Assembly: GCF_014207655.1 (NCBI RefSeq)
Contig: NZ_JACHHJ010000002.1
Coordinates: 1 to 64,000 of the forward strand
Source: Geomicrobium halophilum
GTDB lineage: Bacteria > Bacillota > Bacilli > Bacillales > Marinococcaceae
Direction: 5' to 3'
Length of the DNA: 64,000 nucleotides
Shown: positions 27,232 to 36,288 of the stretch, in pieces
Numbering within the stretch: position 1 is the first letter of the stretch
Layout of the letters: each line of letters opens with the position of its first letter
Program-made: the position numbers and the translations under genes
Notes under the pieces: generated by a model
Databases searched by the model: none
What the model was told of the DNA's origin: nothing
What the model saw: only the letters and a program-made list of their open reading frames with translations

Positions 27232-28170
27232 ATGGATACCTTCCTGGAATTATTTCGTGAAATGGGTATGCTCTATATCATTTTTATCGTCGGTTGGGTC
27301 GCGATGAAAACCGGGCTTCTTCCTGAAACAAGCCGGGGGGTCTTCACCAAGTTGCTGCTGTATGTGACTTTGCCGTGTCTGATTGTGACATCCTTGCACG
27401 TCCCGTTTGAAACGGATCGCAGTTTAGGGGTCTTAACATTGCTGATGTTTTCCGCTTATTTTCTCATAAGTACAGCCCTTATCGGAAAATGGACAGCTCG
27501 GTGGATGAAACTCCCGCAAAAACGATCCGCCGTTTATGAAAATTTGATATTATTTGGGAACCAAGGATATATCGGAATTGCCATCGTTTTGCAGCTCTTT
27601 GGTGAGAATGGCTTATTTTTTGCCATGGTATTTAATATGATTTATTTCATCATGATATGGACATACGGCATTGCTGTAATGCAACGGGGGACGCCGCGTA
27701 CAGAAAGAGCTTCTCTTTGGGTGAATCCCGGATTTATCGCTACAACCATCGGTCTGTTCTTCTTTTTTCTTCCGATTTCATTGCCGCAAATGTTATATGG
27801 CGCCTTCGAAAGCGTTGGCGAAATGACGATTCCGCTTTCCATGCTTTTAATTGGCTGCTTGATGGCTTCTGTTCGTTTGCAGGATTTAAAAGGGTATCTC
27901 TGCACTCCATTGTTATGGTGGACGGTGAGTGCACGCCTTTTTGTTCTTCCTTTCCTGCTTTTTTTACCGTTTGTTTTCACATCTATTCCATTTGAGTGGA
28001 TTGCCATCGCTGCTTTAATTTCCGCAACACCGAGTGCTCCGACCGTTAGTTTATATGCCGAGAATTACGGAGGGGATACAGCTTTTGCATCCGTTGCTGT
28101 ATTCGTTTCTACACTTGTAGCGGCGATAACGTTACCTCTTTTATTTGGGATTTTTCATATTCTGTATTAA
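27232..28170 (+). CDS. AEC family transporter
   Basis: 312 aa, about ten membrane segments in two halves; NQGYIGIAIVLQLFG and SATPSAPTVSLYAENYGG carry the crossover regions of auxin-efflux-carrier-like permeases, which export organic acids or amino acids. ATG 27232 follows GGGGG; the open frame starts at 27217. The 3' end overlaps the convergent TspO-like gene by 30 bases. Confidence 0.85.
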   Translation: MDTFLELFREMGMLYIIFIVGWVAMKTGLLPETSRGVFTKLLLYVTLPCLIVTSLHVPFETDRSLGVLTLLMFSAYFLISTALIGKWTARWMKLPQKRSAVYENLILFGNQGYIGIAIVLQLFGENGLFFAMVFNMIYFIMIWTYGIAVMQRGTPRTERASLWVNPGFIATTIGLFFFFLPISLPQMLYGAFESVGEMTIPLSMLLIGCLMASVRLQDLKGYLCTPLLWWTVSARLFVLPFLLFLPFVFTSIPFEWIAIAALISATPSAPTVSLYAENYGGDTAFASVAVFVSTLVAAITLPLLFGIFHILY

Positions 28171-28869
28171 CTGCACTAAAACATTGATCGCAAGAATAAT
28201 GATGCTAATGAGAATAACCCATCTTAGAGTCTCTTCCTCACTTCTGATATAGGTTGCGAGATATGCCCAGATAAAGACGAGGGGATACCAAACGTCCCGG
28301 TTCATCCGTGTGAACATCACTGCCACAACAAGCAGGAGGATGAGCATAGCAATGGTCCATCCTAACTCTCCGACACCTAAAAATTGTGTCGCATCGCTTC
28401 GAGCAAAGCCCGTAAATACGTTTACAACACTGGCGACAGAGACCCATCCTATATAAATCGAAAACGGAATACGTTCAACCATGCCGCTACTTTCATTTCG
28501 CGAAACGGTACGATAAAGAATAATGAGGGAGAGCAACAAAAGAAAGATAACAACGGTTGACATGAAGATATATTCTTGGGTGAATGTGATAATCCAGGCA
28601 CTGTTTAGAAGAAAGTTGACAGGAATCAACACCTGCGTGTTCTTAAATATCTGCTTCTGTTCACCACGTGCAAAAAGTCCTTTTAAGATCCAGAGAAAAA
28701 GGAGGACATAAATCAGACCCCAAATCGAAAACGCATAACTTGCCGGTTGAATCAAAGCCGGTTGCTCATTCGCGACATCACCGACATTCGTAGCTGAGGA
28801 ATAATTCACGAATAACATCAAAATAAAGAAAATCATGTTCACAATGAATATACGTAGCATCGGTTGCAC
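28141..28869 (-). CDS. TspO/MBR-related membrane protein
   Basis: 242 aa, about seven membrane segments. QPASYAFSIWGLIYVLLFLW matches the conserved proline-containing motif of TspO/MBR relatives, and WVSVASVVNVF and TMNRDVWYPLV-like segments also fit. It is longer than classical TspO (about 160 aa). Ligand unknown. Confidence 0.75.
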   Translation of the reverse strand: MQPMLRIFIVNMIFFILMLFVNYSSATNVGDVANEQPALIQPASYAFSIWGLIYVLLFLWILKGLFARGEQKQIFKNTQVLIPVNFLLNSAWIITFTQEYIFMSTVVIFLLLLSLIILYRTVSRNESSGMVERIPFSIYIGWVSVASVVNVFTGFARSDATQFLGVGELGWTIAMLILLLVVAVMFTRMNRDVWYPLVFIWAYLATYIRSEEETLRWVILISIIILAINVLVQLIQNMKNPK

Positions 28870-28933
28870 CAGTTACGCTCCTTCGTATTTGCCGTACTGA
28901 TGATTGTATTTACTTAATGACACGGAGTTAAAC

Positions 28934-29041
28934 ATGATAGGTACAAATATCTCCGAACTACTGGATTCTGAAGGAAGCAGTGAAGAAAGAGAAAATCTCG
29001 CCAACTTTCTCATTTACATTGATGAAGACAAGATTGATTAA
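28934..29041 (+). CDS. possible small ORF or gene fragment
   Basis: 35 codons beginning MIGTNISELLDSEGSSEE and ending DEDKID. No clear ribosome site. Downstream (about 29075-29177) another open stretch encodes EAFDERQTYEVSIIESV and ends in DFFNVDVNVM without a start. Both may be parts of one decayed gene; I do not recognise it. Confidence 0.25.
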   Translation: MIGTNISELLDSEGSSEERENLANFLIYIDEDKID

Positions 29042-29192
29042 ATCAATGGAATGAGGAACTCCTGAAGCATTCGACGAACGGCAAACCTATGAAGTTTCCA
29101 TAATTGAATCCGTTTCCCCTGTTGGGGCTTACTTTCGAATAGCTGATTTCTTTAACGTAGATGTTAATGTTATGTAAAAGGAAGTGATTCAA

Positions 29193-29318
29193 ATGGGAAC
29201 TCCCACTGAAATATCAAATACAATCTTTGATCCTTTAAAAGCCTGGGCAGAAGCATCACCTGGTAGTGCTTTTAGTTGGATTGATTCTGATGTTCGTATA
29301 TCTAAGAAAAATGGGTGA
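29193..29318 (+). CDS. small ORF, 41 aa, unknown
   Basis: ATG 29193 sits seven bases after AAGGAAGTG, a good ribosome site. The peptide begins MGTPTEISNTIFDPLKAWAE and ends DVRISKKNG. No recognisable family. It lies in a zone of decayed genes, so it may be a remnant. Confidence 0.3.
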   Translation: MGTPTEISNTIFDPLKAWAEASPGSAFSWIDSDVRISKKNG

Positions 29319-29532
29319 AGCTGACGAATGGAATTAAAAAGTCTCGTCATTATGTTATTCGGAATAGTATTGTGTGACTTATCCCCAATGACTCGCCTGT
29401 TCATAATTTTTTTCATGGAATTTTTTTCGGACATCGGATGTACGTCCACCTTACACGACTGTCTTTCCATGTTCTTCATGATCATCATACGTGTTTAACA
29501 TCCCAATCGTCTGCCATTGCTTTAAAGGGGTA

Positions 29533-29946
29533 TCATGCTCTTGTTGGTGCGCTTTTTCCTCTATTTCGGGCTAAATCTAACCTTGTGAAATTTCCGCCGT
29601 TCTGTATGCAATTTTGAAAAAAACTAAACCATGTCTTCTTTTGCGCATACAATATAGAAGCAAATGCACGACTGCTTGGCCTGACATGGTAAGCATGCTT
29701 CCTTGATTTAATTTCTCGGGTTTTGTTACCATATAAACGATTTGTATACCAAAGAACGTCATTTTGTGCTCATATCCTAACATCCCTCTCCCTCTCCCTT
29801 TCTTCTACTTCTTCATCCATCACCTGCAAAGTATCGTGCATACCAAGGAGATTTCGTAAAATTTTATCGACATCATTGGTCTTGAATGTGATCTTCACCC
29901 AATCCATCAAACACTCTAGACTTTTTTCTCCATCTTTGCTCATCAT
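29533..29946 (-). pseudogene. decayed Rep_trans-family replication initiator/relaxase
   Basis: Three reading-frame pieces in order on the minus strand match Rep_trans proteins (pT181 Rep, ICEBs1 NicK, Tn916 Orf20): LECLMDWVKITFKTNDVDKI with LRNLLGM (start near 29946 after GGAGG), then GYEHKMTFFGIQIVY with the hallmark MSGQ, then NCIQNGGNFTRLDLAR. An in-frame TGA at 29770-29772 and frameshifts separate them. Most of the C-terminal half is gone. It marks a lost plasmid or conjugative element. Confidence 0.65.
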
Positions 29947-30220
29947 CCAGCCTCCAATTCTTATAACAAATTCTACCCTTTGTTTATATGGGTATGGTCT
30001 GTTCGACCGGCCTCATTAGCTAACTCTAACTGGAGTACTGATCTTAAATTAAAGAGGCGCTTATCCGAAATAAAGCTTGCGCAAAAGGAAGGGGTTTAAA
30101 CGGTTCCAGGTGTTAGCAGCAGTAAATTTTTTATATGAAAAAATGGATAGACTTGATTTTAAGATGTTAGTCTATCTATAGTAGCTAATGTCGATTATTT
30201 TTATGGTAGGTGTTGTCCGC

Positions 30221-30553
30221 ATGATGGATCTCACATACGAAGAGTTAAAAAGGAAAGCCGTCATTCGTCATTTTGTGAATCTGCCTATAGCTATGTTCGT
30301 TGGAATTATAATGGCACACACGATACTTAATAACCAGATGCCTACGCTTGTTGAACTATCACCTTATGTAATTGGAGTTTATATAGGTGGGGCGGGTTCT
30401 TGGTTTTTCAGGTCAGAAAAAAAGATCGTTGAAAAGGAACGAAAACAACAGGAGAAAAAAAGTACAAAGAGTACAATGAGTATAGTATTGGAATATTTTA
30501 TAACATTTTTAGCTCTCGTTATTTTTCTATCAATGCTGTCTTTTTATACCTAA
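30221..30553 (+). CDS. small membrane protein, unknown
   Basis: 110 aa from ATG 30221 (open from 30188). Three hydrophobic segments separated by a charged Lys/Glu-rich loop (SEKKIVEKERKQQEKK, about 69-84). RBS-like GGTAGGTG precedes it. I do not recognise the family. Confidence 0.5.
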   Translation: MMDLTYEELKRKAVIRHFVNLPIAMFVGIIMAHTILNNQMPTLVELSPYVIGVYIGGAGSWFFRSEKKIVEKERKQQEKKSTKSTMSIVLEYFITFLALVIFLSMLSFYT

Positions 30554-30701
30554 AATGAGTTACGCTCTTCAACAAAGTCGCTTTATCCGATTCTTAGACA
30601 ATCGAGCGCGCTAATCGAATAGAAGGCGTCCATCTGTCAGGAGATATTACTCTGGTAAAATAGTGATGATCAATGCTGCATGAAAGGATTGAACTTAATT
30701 A

Positions 30702-31277
30702 GTGGAGAAACACGGAGAGCATTTACTACAAGAACAACATGGAACAATGAAGAAAGCTGCTGCTTTTTATGACAACCAAATGCTTGATCACCTTAACAAT
30801 GTAATGAAATGGTTTATATCCCAGCAGGATATGATGTTTATATCAACCGCTGATAGTCGTGGGAACTGTGATTCTTCTTTCCGGGCGGGGACACTTGGGT
30901 TTGTTAGGGTAATTAATGAGAAAACACTGATTTATCCCGAATACCAAGGAAATGGTGTGATGGCAAGTTTGGGAAATATCATTGAAAACCCGCATATGGG
31001 GCTAATGTTTATAGATTTTATTGAAAATCAAATTGGGTTACATGTTAATGGTAAAGCTTCCATTTTGGAAAACCACCAGTTAACTTTATTAGATATTCCA
31101 GATGAGACAATAACGACCATTAAAGAGAAAGAAGGAAAAAAAGCTGAACGATGGGTTGCTATCGAAGTGGAAGAAGCCTATATTCATTGTTCAAAACACA
31201 TACCAAAGCTACAAAAGCTCAATAAAGAAAAACAAGAGGGTGGAGATATTTTTAAAGTATGGCAAGAGGATAATTAG
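30702..31277 (+). CDS. pyridoxamine 5'-phosphate oxidase-family flavin-binding protein
   Basis: 191 aa split-barrel protein: MFISTADSRGNCDSSFRAG, TLIYPEYQGNGVMASLGNI and NPHMGLMFIDF match PNPOx-like proteins of the general stress type. GTG start with a weak ribosome site. Flavin or F420/heme ligand unknown. It has a terminator 18 bases after the stop. Confidence 0.8.
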   Translation: MEKHGEHLLQEQHGTMKKAAAFYDNQMLDHLNNVMKWFISQQDMMFISTADSRGNCDSSFRAGTLGFVRVINEKTLIYPEYQGNGVMASLGNIIENPHMGLMFIDFIENQIGLHVNGKASILENHQLTLLDIPDETITTIKEKEGKKAERWVAIEVEEAYIHCSKHIPKLQKLNKEKQEGGDIFKVWQEDN

Positions 31278-31295
31278 AATGATACTTAAAGCTGA

Positions 31296-31319
31296 AGGGC
31301 GCATAGTGTGCTCTTTTTT
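31296..31319 (+). terminator. terminator after the PNPOx-like gene
   Basis: AGGGCGCA / TGTGCTCT stem with G-U pairs, three-base loop, then TTTTTT. The following 31320-31746 holds no supported gene; a 91-codon frame at 31345 shows no family features. Confidence 0.7.
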
Positions 31320-31746
31320 GTGTAAGTAGTATATTATTTGATAGGTGCTCCCACGAGGGATGGTGTCACCTGTTCAATATGCCAAGTCTTTAAACAATCG
31401 GAGCGCTTTTGCGGAACAAGGAACAGTGTCCGATAACTTAAGGAAAAGGGTGATAATCATTAAAGGTGATAATCACAACACAATACCTGAACCAAGATGG
31501 AGGAAAATATCTCATTGTGGTGGAATGTTTTTTGAAATAGTCTCATTTTTCACGATAAAAGCTACAGTCAAGGTGTTCTCTAAAACTGGGGGCATTTTTC
31601 TTGCGAATGTCAGGCAGTAGCCATATTGGAATAACAGTCATGTATTAATACAGTGTTGGGTTTATACATTATGGATTATGGGAAGATTATATTCCGTTTT
31701 TAAAATGGCCAACAAAACAGCTTTATTTATAAACGTTCTAAAAAAT

Positions 31747-31782
31747 AAAAAACGCCCGATCCCTTGCGAGAGCAGCGTTTAA
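31747..31782 (-). terminator. terminator of the former tRNA-Thr gene
   Basis: On the minus strand AAACGC...GCGTTT arms followed by TTTT lie directly after the tRNA 3' half. Confidence 0.6.
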
Positions 31783-31785
31783 GCT

Positions 31786-31829
31786 GGAGCTTCCTACCGG
31801 GCTCGAACCGGTGACCTCATCCTTACCAT
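31786..31829 (-). other. 3' half of tRNA-Thr, probable integration scar (att)
   Basis: The minus strand reads from the anticodon loop onward: TGGTAAGGATGAGGTC, then T-arm ACCGGTTCGAGCCCGGT and acceptor strand AGGAAGCTCC, as in Bacillus tRNA-Thr(GGU). The 5' half (acceptor, D arm) is absent, so this is not a functional gene. A lone 3' half with its terminator is the usual product of integrase-mediated insertion at a tRNA. The inserted DNA would be on the higher-coordinate side. Confidence 0.75.
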
Positions 31830-31924
31830 TGATGGGAAAGGGTTTAAAAGCGTTTTTGCTCATTTTACCGTATCACAATAAAAGAAGCCTTAATCCTTGA
31901 TATAAAGGAATAATTTTGGACCTC

Positions 31925-32023
31925 TTATAATGAATGAAAAACGTATTGTGCCAAAAAATGATCCAGTTTCGAATGTTTTGGTGCCAAATTTGTGCCGCTA
32001 ATGTTTATTGTTAATTTAGTTCT
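31925..32023 (-). pseudogene. possible C-terminal tail of a tyrosine integrase
   Basis: A minus-strand frame of 33 codons encodes SGTNLAPKHSKLDHFLA and stops 96 bases before the tRNA fragment. A GTNLAPK-like tail directly next to a tRNA attachment site fits a phage/ICE integrase reading toward att, but the stretch is short and unsupported by catalytic residues. Confidence 0.3.
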
Positions 32024-32194
32024 TCACTGGGTAAAAGATGCGATGTTTAAAATAGAGTCGCGAAGCTTTGCTTACACCTTATCGCAATCGGGCATTTGCT
32101 AAATAGAAATATCTCGCTACACGATTGTTGAAGATTTATTGTTAGCACTTATGGTACTATTCCATTAATCAACAAGATTTGATGAAAGGAGTGA

Positions 32195-32529
32195 ATGACT
32201 TTGAAGGTAGTATCACCTGTTGATGAACTCTCCATTAATACTTTAGAGAAATATGAACACACGTTTAAGGCGTTAGCTGATAAAAAACGATTGCATTAAT
32301 TCATCTGTTGAGTAGAAGAGGAAAAACTTGTGTCTGTGACCTGACAGAAGAGTTAGATATGAGTCAATCGAAGCTATCTTACCATCTAAAAATACTGATG
32401 GATGCTAACCTTTTGGTTAGGGAAACCAAAGGGACATGGAGTTATTATGAGATTAATGAAGGTGAAATGGATCGGGTACTCTCAGATGAATTATGTTGTG
32501 TGTTTAAACCTGGATTCAATAAGTGTTAG
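32195..32529 (+). pseudogene. arsR: ArsR-family arsenic repressor, frameshifted
   Basis: Frame 1 from ATG 32195 (after AAAGGAG) gives EKYEHTFKALADKKRLH and hits TAA at 32297-32299. Shifting one base continues as LIHLLSRRGKTCVCDL, then LDMSQSKLSYHLKILMDANL to 32529. One missing base near 32295 restores a full repressor of about 110 aa, including the CVC arsenite-binding motif and the winged helix. The second half alone has an ATG at 32308 (MSRRGKTCVCDL), but that would lack the N-terminal helices. Broken gene, or a sequencing slip. Confidence 0.8.
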
Positions 32530-32583
32530 TAACTTTTTGAACAAAATAAATCAAATAAAATTGATTATATAGGAGAGGTATGT

Positions 32584-32982
32584 ATGACCAACGTGCACAT
32601 TGGGTTAAACGTGAGAGATTTAGAGAAGAGTAAAGCCTTTTATGAAAATATGCTTGGCGTTACGCCTGCAAAGGAAAAACACGATTATATTAAGTTCCTA
32701 ACGGCTGATCCAAATTTGAACTTAACTTTAACACCAGCAGAACAAGTGGAAGGAAATCATATTAACCATTTAGGCGTACAATTGGGGAGCAAGGATGAAG
32801 TGACCAAACATAAAGAAAGGCTTGAAAAAGTTGGGTTCTTTGCTCGAGAAGAAATGGATACAACATGTTGCTAGGCTCTCCAAGATAAGTTTTGGGTTAC
32901 GGATCCTGATGGGAACGAGTGGGAATATTTTTATACAAAGGATGACGTAGTAGAAACTGAAGATACATGTTGCGCAGGTTAA
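32584..32982 (+). pseudogene. arsI: ArsI C-As lyase with in-frame TAG
   Basis: Glyoxalase-fold dioxygenase that demethylates trivalent organoarsenicals. MTNVHIGLNVRDLEKSKAFY and INHLGVQLGSKDEV carry the metal His ligands; the As-binding TTCC is at residues 93-96. Codon 97, normally Tyr in this family, is TAG (32872-32874). The frame then continues without interruption as ALQDKFWVTDPDGNEWE to the TAA at 32982. The missing part contains the third metal ligand (Glu), so the 96-aa product should be inactive unless read through. Downstream of the broken arsR. Confidence 0.85.
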
Positions 32983-33096
32983 TTTCCCATGCAACTTTTA
33001 TGTAATCATGAAGGCGGCCACTGGCTGCCTTTAATAGGGTATATACCATACTCTTAGAGAAAGAAACACTTGATATCGTAAGGGAGAACGCATACG

Positions 33097-34395
33097 TTGA
33101 TTTCAATCATTTTAGCATCTGCTATATTTATCATTACGCTCGTTTTGGTCATCTGGCAGCCTAAAAACCTTAATATTGGTTGGTCTGCCTGTGGTGGTGC
33201 CATTGTTGCACTACTTCTCGGTGTTGTTTCTTTTGGCGATGTCCTTGAAGTAACAAGCATTGTTTGGAATGCCACCTTAACGTTTGTCGCTGTTATCATT
33301 ATTTCTTTGATTTTAGATGAGATAGGCTTTTTCGAATGGTCGGCCCTCCATATGACGCGTGCGGCCAAAGGAAATGCCGTGCTCATGTTTGTATATGTCT
33401 GTATCTTAGGTTCCATCGTCGCTGCATTTTTCGCCAATGACGGTGCGGCTTTAATTCTAACGCCCATCGTTTTAGCCATGGTTCGCTCTTTGAATTTTAA
33501 CGAAACGATGGTGTTTCCATTTATTATTGCGAGTGGATTTATTGCCGATGCCACCTCGCTACCGTTGATTGTAAGTAACTTAGTCAACATTGTTTCGGCG
33601 GACTTCTTTGGGATTGGATTTATTGAATATGCAACACGGATGATTGTTCCTAATTTCTTTTCATTAGTGGCCAGTATTCTTGTTTTGTATCTATACTTTA
33701 GAAAGAGCATTCCGAAACGATACGATTATGAAAAACTGCAAAAGCCTGTAACAGCCATTAAAGATGAAAAAATGTTCCGGGTCTCGTGGTTTGTTTTAGC
33801 AGTATTATTAATTGGATATCTCGTTAGTGAGTTCCTACATATTCCTGTATCCATTGTTGCGGGAATGATTGCCCTTATCTTTTTGGGGATTGCTAGCAAG
33901 AGCCCTGCTGTCGCTACACGCTCCGTCCTCAAGGGTGCACCATGGAACATTGTCTTTTTCTCGGTTGGGATGTATGTCGTTGTGTTTGGTCTGCAAAATG
34001 TTGGCTTAACGGATGTTCTAGCTTCAGGACTTGAATATGTTGCCCAACAAGGTGTTTTTGCGGCAACCATGGGTATGGGCTTTTTAGCAGCCATTCTGTC
34101 TTCCATAATGAATAATATGCCTACGGTCATGATCAATGCCATAGCGATTGATACGACAGCTGCAGCAGGACTCATGAAAGAAGCAATGGTTTATGCAAAT
34201 GTGGTCGGTTCTGACTTGGGGCCAAAAATTACCCCGATTGGTTCGTTAGCAACACTATTATGGCTACACGTTCTTACGCAAAAAGGCGTGAAAATATCTT
34301 GGTGGACGTATTTTAAGACAGGCATTGTTATTACATTACCCGTCTTATTTATTACGTTGCTCGGCCTCTATCTCTGGTTAATGATCATTAGTTAA
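33097..34395 (+). CDS. arsB: arsenite efflux permease ArsB
   Basis: 432 aa, about twelve membrane segments, exports arsenite/antimonite. [37 protein letters not shown] and [17 protein letters not shown] are characteristic ArsB blocks. TTG start 33097 after AAGGGAG. Followed by arsC after 20 bases. Intact, unlike arsR and arsI upstream. Confidence 0.95.
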   Translation: MISIILASAIFIITLVLVIWQPKNLNIGWSACGGAIVALLLGVVSFGDVLEVTSIVWNATLTFVAVIIISLILDEIGFFEWSALHMTRAAKGNAVLMFVYVCILGSIVAAFFANDGAALILTPIVLAMVRSLNFNETMVFPFIIASGFIADATSLPLIVSNLVNIVSADFFGIGFIEYATRMIVPNFFSLVASILVLYLYFRKSIPKRYDYEKLQKPVTAIKDEKMFRVSWFVLAVLLIGYLVSEFLHIPVSIVAGMIALIFLGIASKSPAVATRSVLKGAPWNIVFFSVGMYVVVFGLQNVGLTDVLASGLEYVAQQGVFAATMGMGFLAAILSSIMNNMPTVMINAIAIDTTAAAGLMKEAMVYANVVGSDLGPKITPIGSLATLLWLHVLTQKGVKISWWTYFKTGIVITLPVLFITLLGLYLWLMIIS

Positions 34396-34415
34396 AGAAA
34401 AGGAGAGAACCCATC

Positions 34416-34832
34416 ATGTCGAAAAAAACGATCTATTTTATTTGTACAGGGAACTCATGCCGCAGCCAAATGGCCGAAGGATGGGCCAAACAATATTTAG
34501 GTAAGGAATGGAATGTATACAGTGCAGGTGTTGAAGCTCATGGTTTAAATGCAAATGCAGTAAAAGCCATGAGCGAGGTCAATATTGATATTTCTAATCA
34601 AACATCAGACGTTATTGATACGGACTTATGGAATGACGTTGATATGATTGTAACCCTTTGCGGCGATGCGGCGGATCGTTGTCCGATGACACCGCCGCAT
34701 ATACGCCGTGAACATTGGGGGTTTGATGATCCGGCGAAAGCTGAAGGATCAGATGAAGAGAAGTGGCGTGTATTTCAACGAGTACGGGATGAAATCGGCC
34801 ACCGTATACAACAATTTGCGAAAACGACATGA
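34416..34832 (+). CDS. arsC: thioredoxin-dependent arsenate reductase ArsC
   Basis: 138 aa, low-molecular-weight phosphatase fold. Catalytic loop [14 protein letters not shown] (Cys10) and the redox pair in [12 protein letters not shown] (Cys82, Cys89 by position) identify the thioredoxin-coupled class. Reduces arsenate to arsenite for ArsB. Start after AAAGGAGAG. Confidence 0.95.
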   Translation: MSKKTIYFICTGNSCRSQMAEGWAKQYLGKEWNVYSAGVEAHGLNANAVKAMSEVNIDISNQTSDVIDTDLWNDVDMIVTLCGDAADRCPMTPPHIRREHWGFDDPAKAEGSDEEKWRVFQRVRDEIGHRIQQFAKTT

Positions 34833-34913
34833 TAAGTTCATGAAATTTATATGAACACTACATACTATCTGGATCATGCGTATGAGTTGAATCATTCTTT
34901 TTTTAAAAAGCTC

Positions 34914-34945
34914 TTGACCCTGTAGGTGGGTACAGACTCTATAAT
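34914..34945 (+). promoter_or_regulatory. MerR-type promoter with 20-bp spacer and dyad
   Basis: TTGACC (34914-34919), 20-base spacer, TATAAT (34940-34945). The spacer contains the dyad CTGTA-N6-TACAG (34920-34935). The overlong spacer with a central palindrome is the hallmark of promoters activated by MerR proteins through DNA distortion. Confidence 0.85.
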
Positions 34946-34967
34946 GATAACTGAGGAGGGAAAGGAC

Positions 34968-35387
34968 ATGAATGGTCTAACGATAAGTCAAATAGCAAAA
35001 CGCTCTAACGTTAATATTGAGACAGTGAGATATTATGAAAAACGTGGACTTATTTCTGAACCTCCTCGAACGGAATCTGGATACCGGAAGTTTCCGCAAG
35101 GCGTTATTAAAGACATCCAATTTATTAAACGTGCACAAGATGTTGGGTTTACGCTTGAAGAAATAAAAAAGCTGTTATTAGCTTCTAATAATGAAGACTT
35201 TCATTCAGAAGAAGTATACGAATTTGCGATGAATAAAATCCAAGAAAATGAGAAAAAAATCCACGATTTTAACCATATGAAATCATTATTAGAGGAATTA
35301 GCAGCACAATGTCCAGGTTCAGGTGTTCCTAAAGACCAATGTCCAATCATTACAAACCTATCTGAAGGAGAGATCGAAGATGGCTGA
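34968..35387 (+). CDS. MerR-family metal-type regulator
   Basis: 139 aa. TISQIAKRSNVNIETVRYYE winged HTH, coiled-coil dimer helix, and a C-terminal CPGSGVPKDQCPII. Mercury MerR uses Cys82, Cys117 and Cys126; here the last two have counterparts but the Cys82 position is occupied by Phe/His (NNEDFHSEEV), so the ligand may not be Hg(II). ATG 34968 follows GAGGAGGG; the open frame begins at 34926 inside the promoter. It overlaps the next gene by eight bases. Confidence 0.85.
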   Translation: MNGLTISQIAKRSNVNIETVRYYEKRGLISEPPRTESGYRKFPQGVIKDIQFIKRAQDVGFTLEEIKKLLLASNNEDFHSEEVYEFAMNKIQENEKKIHDFNHMKSLLEELAAQCPGSGVPKDQCPIITNLSEGEIEDG

Positions 35388-35655
35388 AAAATTAGTTGAA
35401 GTATTTACGTCAGGTTGTCCTATCTGTGAAAGGACTGTAAAACAAGTCAAAGACCTTACGCAATATAGTGCTGAGCATGAAGTGGTGGTATATGATTTGA
35501 ATAAGAAATGTGACACCAACGAATGTGAAGATAAGGCTAAGGAGTATGGGGTTCAATCGGTCCCAGCAGTCGCAATTGACGGGAAATTAGCGGATTGCTG
35601 CAGCAATAATGGGGTTAATTTCGATACGTTAGAAGCTGAAATACTGGGTAAATAA
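35380..35655 (+). CDS. thioredoxin/glutaredoxin-like Cys-rich protein coupled to the MerR gene
   Basis: 91 aa thioredoxin fold: VEVFTSGCPICERTVKQV with a CPIC active site at 13-16, and SVPAVAIDGK with the cis-Pro. Three extra cysteine motifs (KKCDTNEC and ADCCS) are unusual and could bind a soft metal. Start ATG 35380 overlaps the MerR stop region; a strong terminator follows. Likely a metal- or thiol-stress reductase controlled by the MerR-like protein. Confidence 0.75.
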   Translation: MAEKLVEVFTSGCPICERTVKQVKDLTQYSAEHEVVVYDLNKKCDTNECEDKAKEYGVQSVPAVAIDGKLADCCSNNGVNFDTLEAEILGK

Positions 35656-35727
35656 TTCACCAGAACAGGGGAACAATGCGTGCATATTTACTATTTACGG
35701 TTTTTAATCTGCAGCACCGTACTTCAC

Positions 35728-35764
35728 AGGCGCTTTCCTTTAATTAAGGATTGCGCCTTTTTAA
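35728..35764 (+). terminator. terminator of the merR-trx pair
   Basis: AGGCGC-TT-TCCTT-TAATT-AAGGA-TT-GCGCCT double stem followed by TTTT, about 70 bases after the stop. Confidence 0.85.
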
Positions 35765-35913
35765 GAATGAAAATCCTGAACAGTAATATGGAGTTATGCC
35801 TATATTGGAAAATGGCTAGCCCCTATACTAAACTTAAGATGGCCTTCCATAATACGAATGGGTGCAAATGGAATAATTGAGCCCAACTATTGGAAAAGGG
35901 TTATAGTGGAATA

Positions 35914-36090
35914 ATGGAGATCGAAAAGTCTCTGGAGCATCCGATAAAACTGTATTTCCATGGCAAGCATTTTTTAACTGATTTACAATGAATCCGACAA
36001 GCGTTTAAAAAAGTAGAATATGGAGTGGAGAGCAAAATAAGGTGGTACGAGCTGCACGAAAACATTTTTGAGAAAGGTGGAAAACATTGA
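35914..36090 (+). pseudogene. small gene remnant with in-frame TGA
   Basis: From ATG 35914 the frame reads MEIEKSLEHPIKLYFHGKHF to a TGA at 35989-35991, then continues 32 codons (IRQAFKKVEYGVESKIRWYE and ELHENIFEKGGKH) to TGA 36088. The two halves read as one 57-residue amphipathic protein. Family unknown. The rest of the 880-base gap 35656-36536 holds a terminator, a hairpin at 36289 and no convincing gene. Confidence 0.4.
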
Positions 36091-36288
36091 ATCATATTCG
36101 TATTAACATTCAGGGAATGAAGACATAGTGGGCGCTCTCAAGTTCTTCATCAATGATTATCACTTTATCGAAAAATGCTTGAAATATGCTTGTTCTTGAG
36201 AAGAATGTCATACGGTATTTCTGCAAGAACCAGGCGTCCATGACAACACCCCTACCGTTCGATTGTAACCTTTTTAAATCTGATACCG

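Noticed and set aside
31345-31620. 91-codon frame after the PNPOx-like gene
   Set aside because: No ribosome site, no domain pattern, and it sits in the scar zone.
35989-35991. In-frame TGA as a selenocysteine codon
   Set aside because: No SECIS-like hairpin directly after the TGA and no selenoprotein family match; decay is simpler given neighbouring broken genes.
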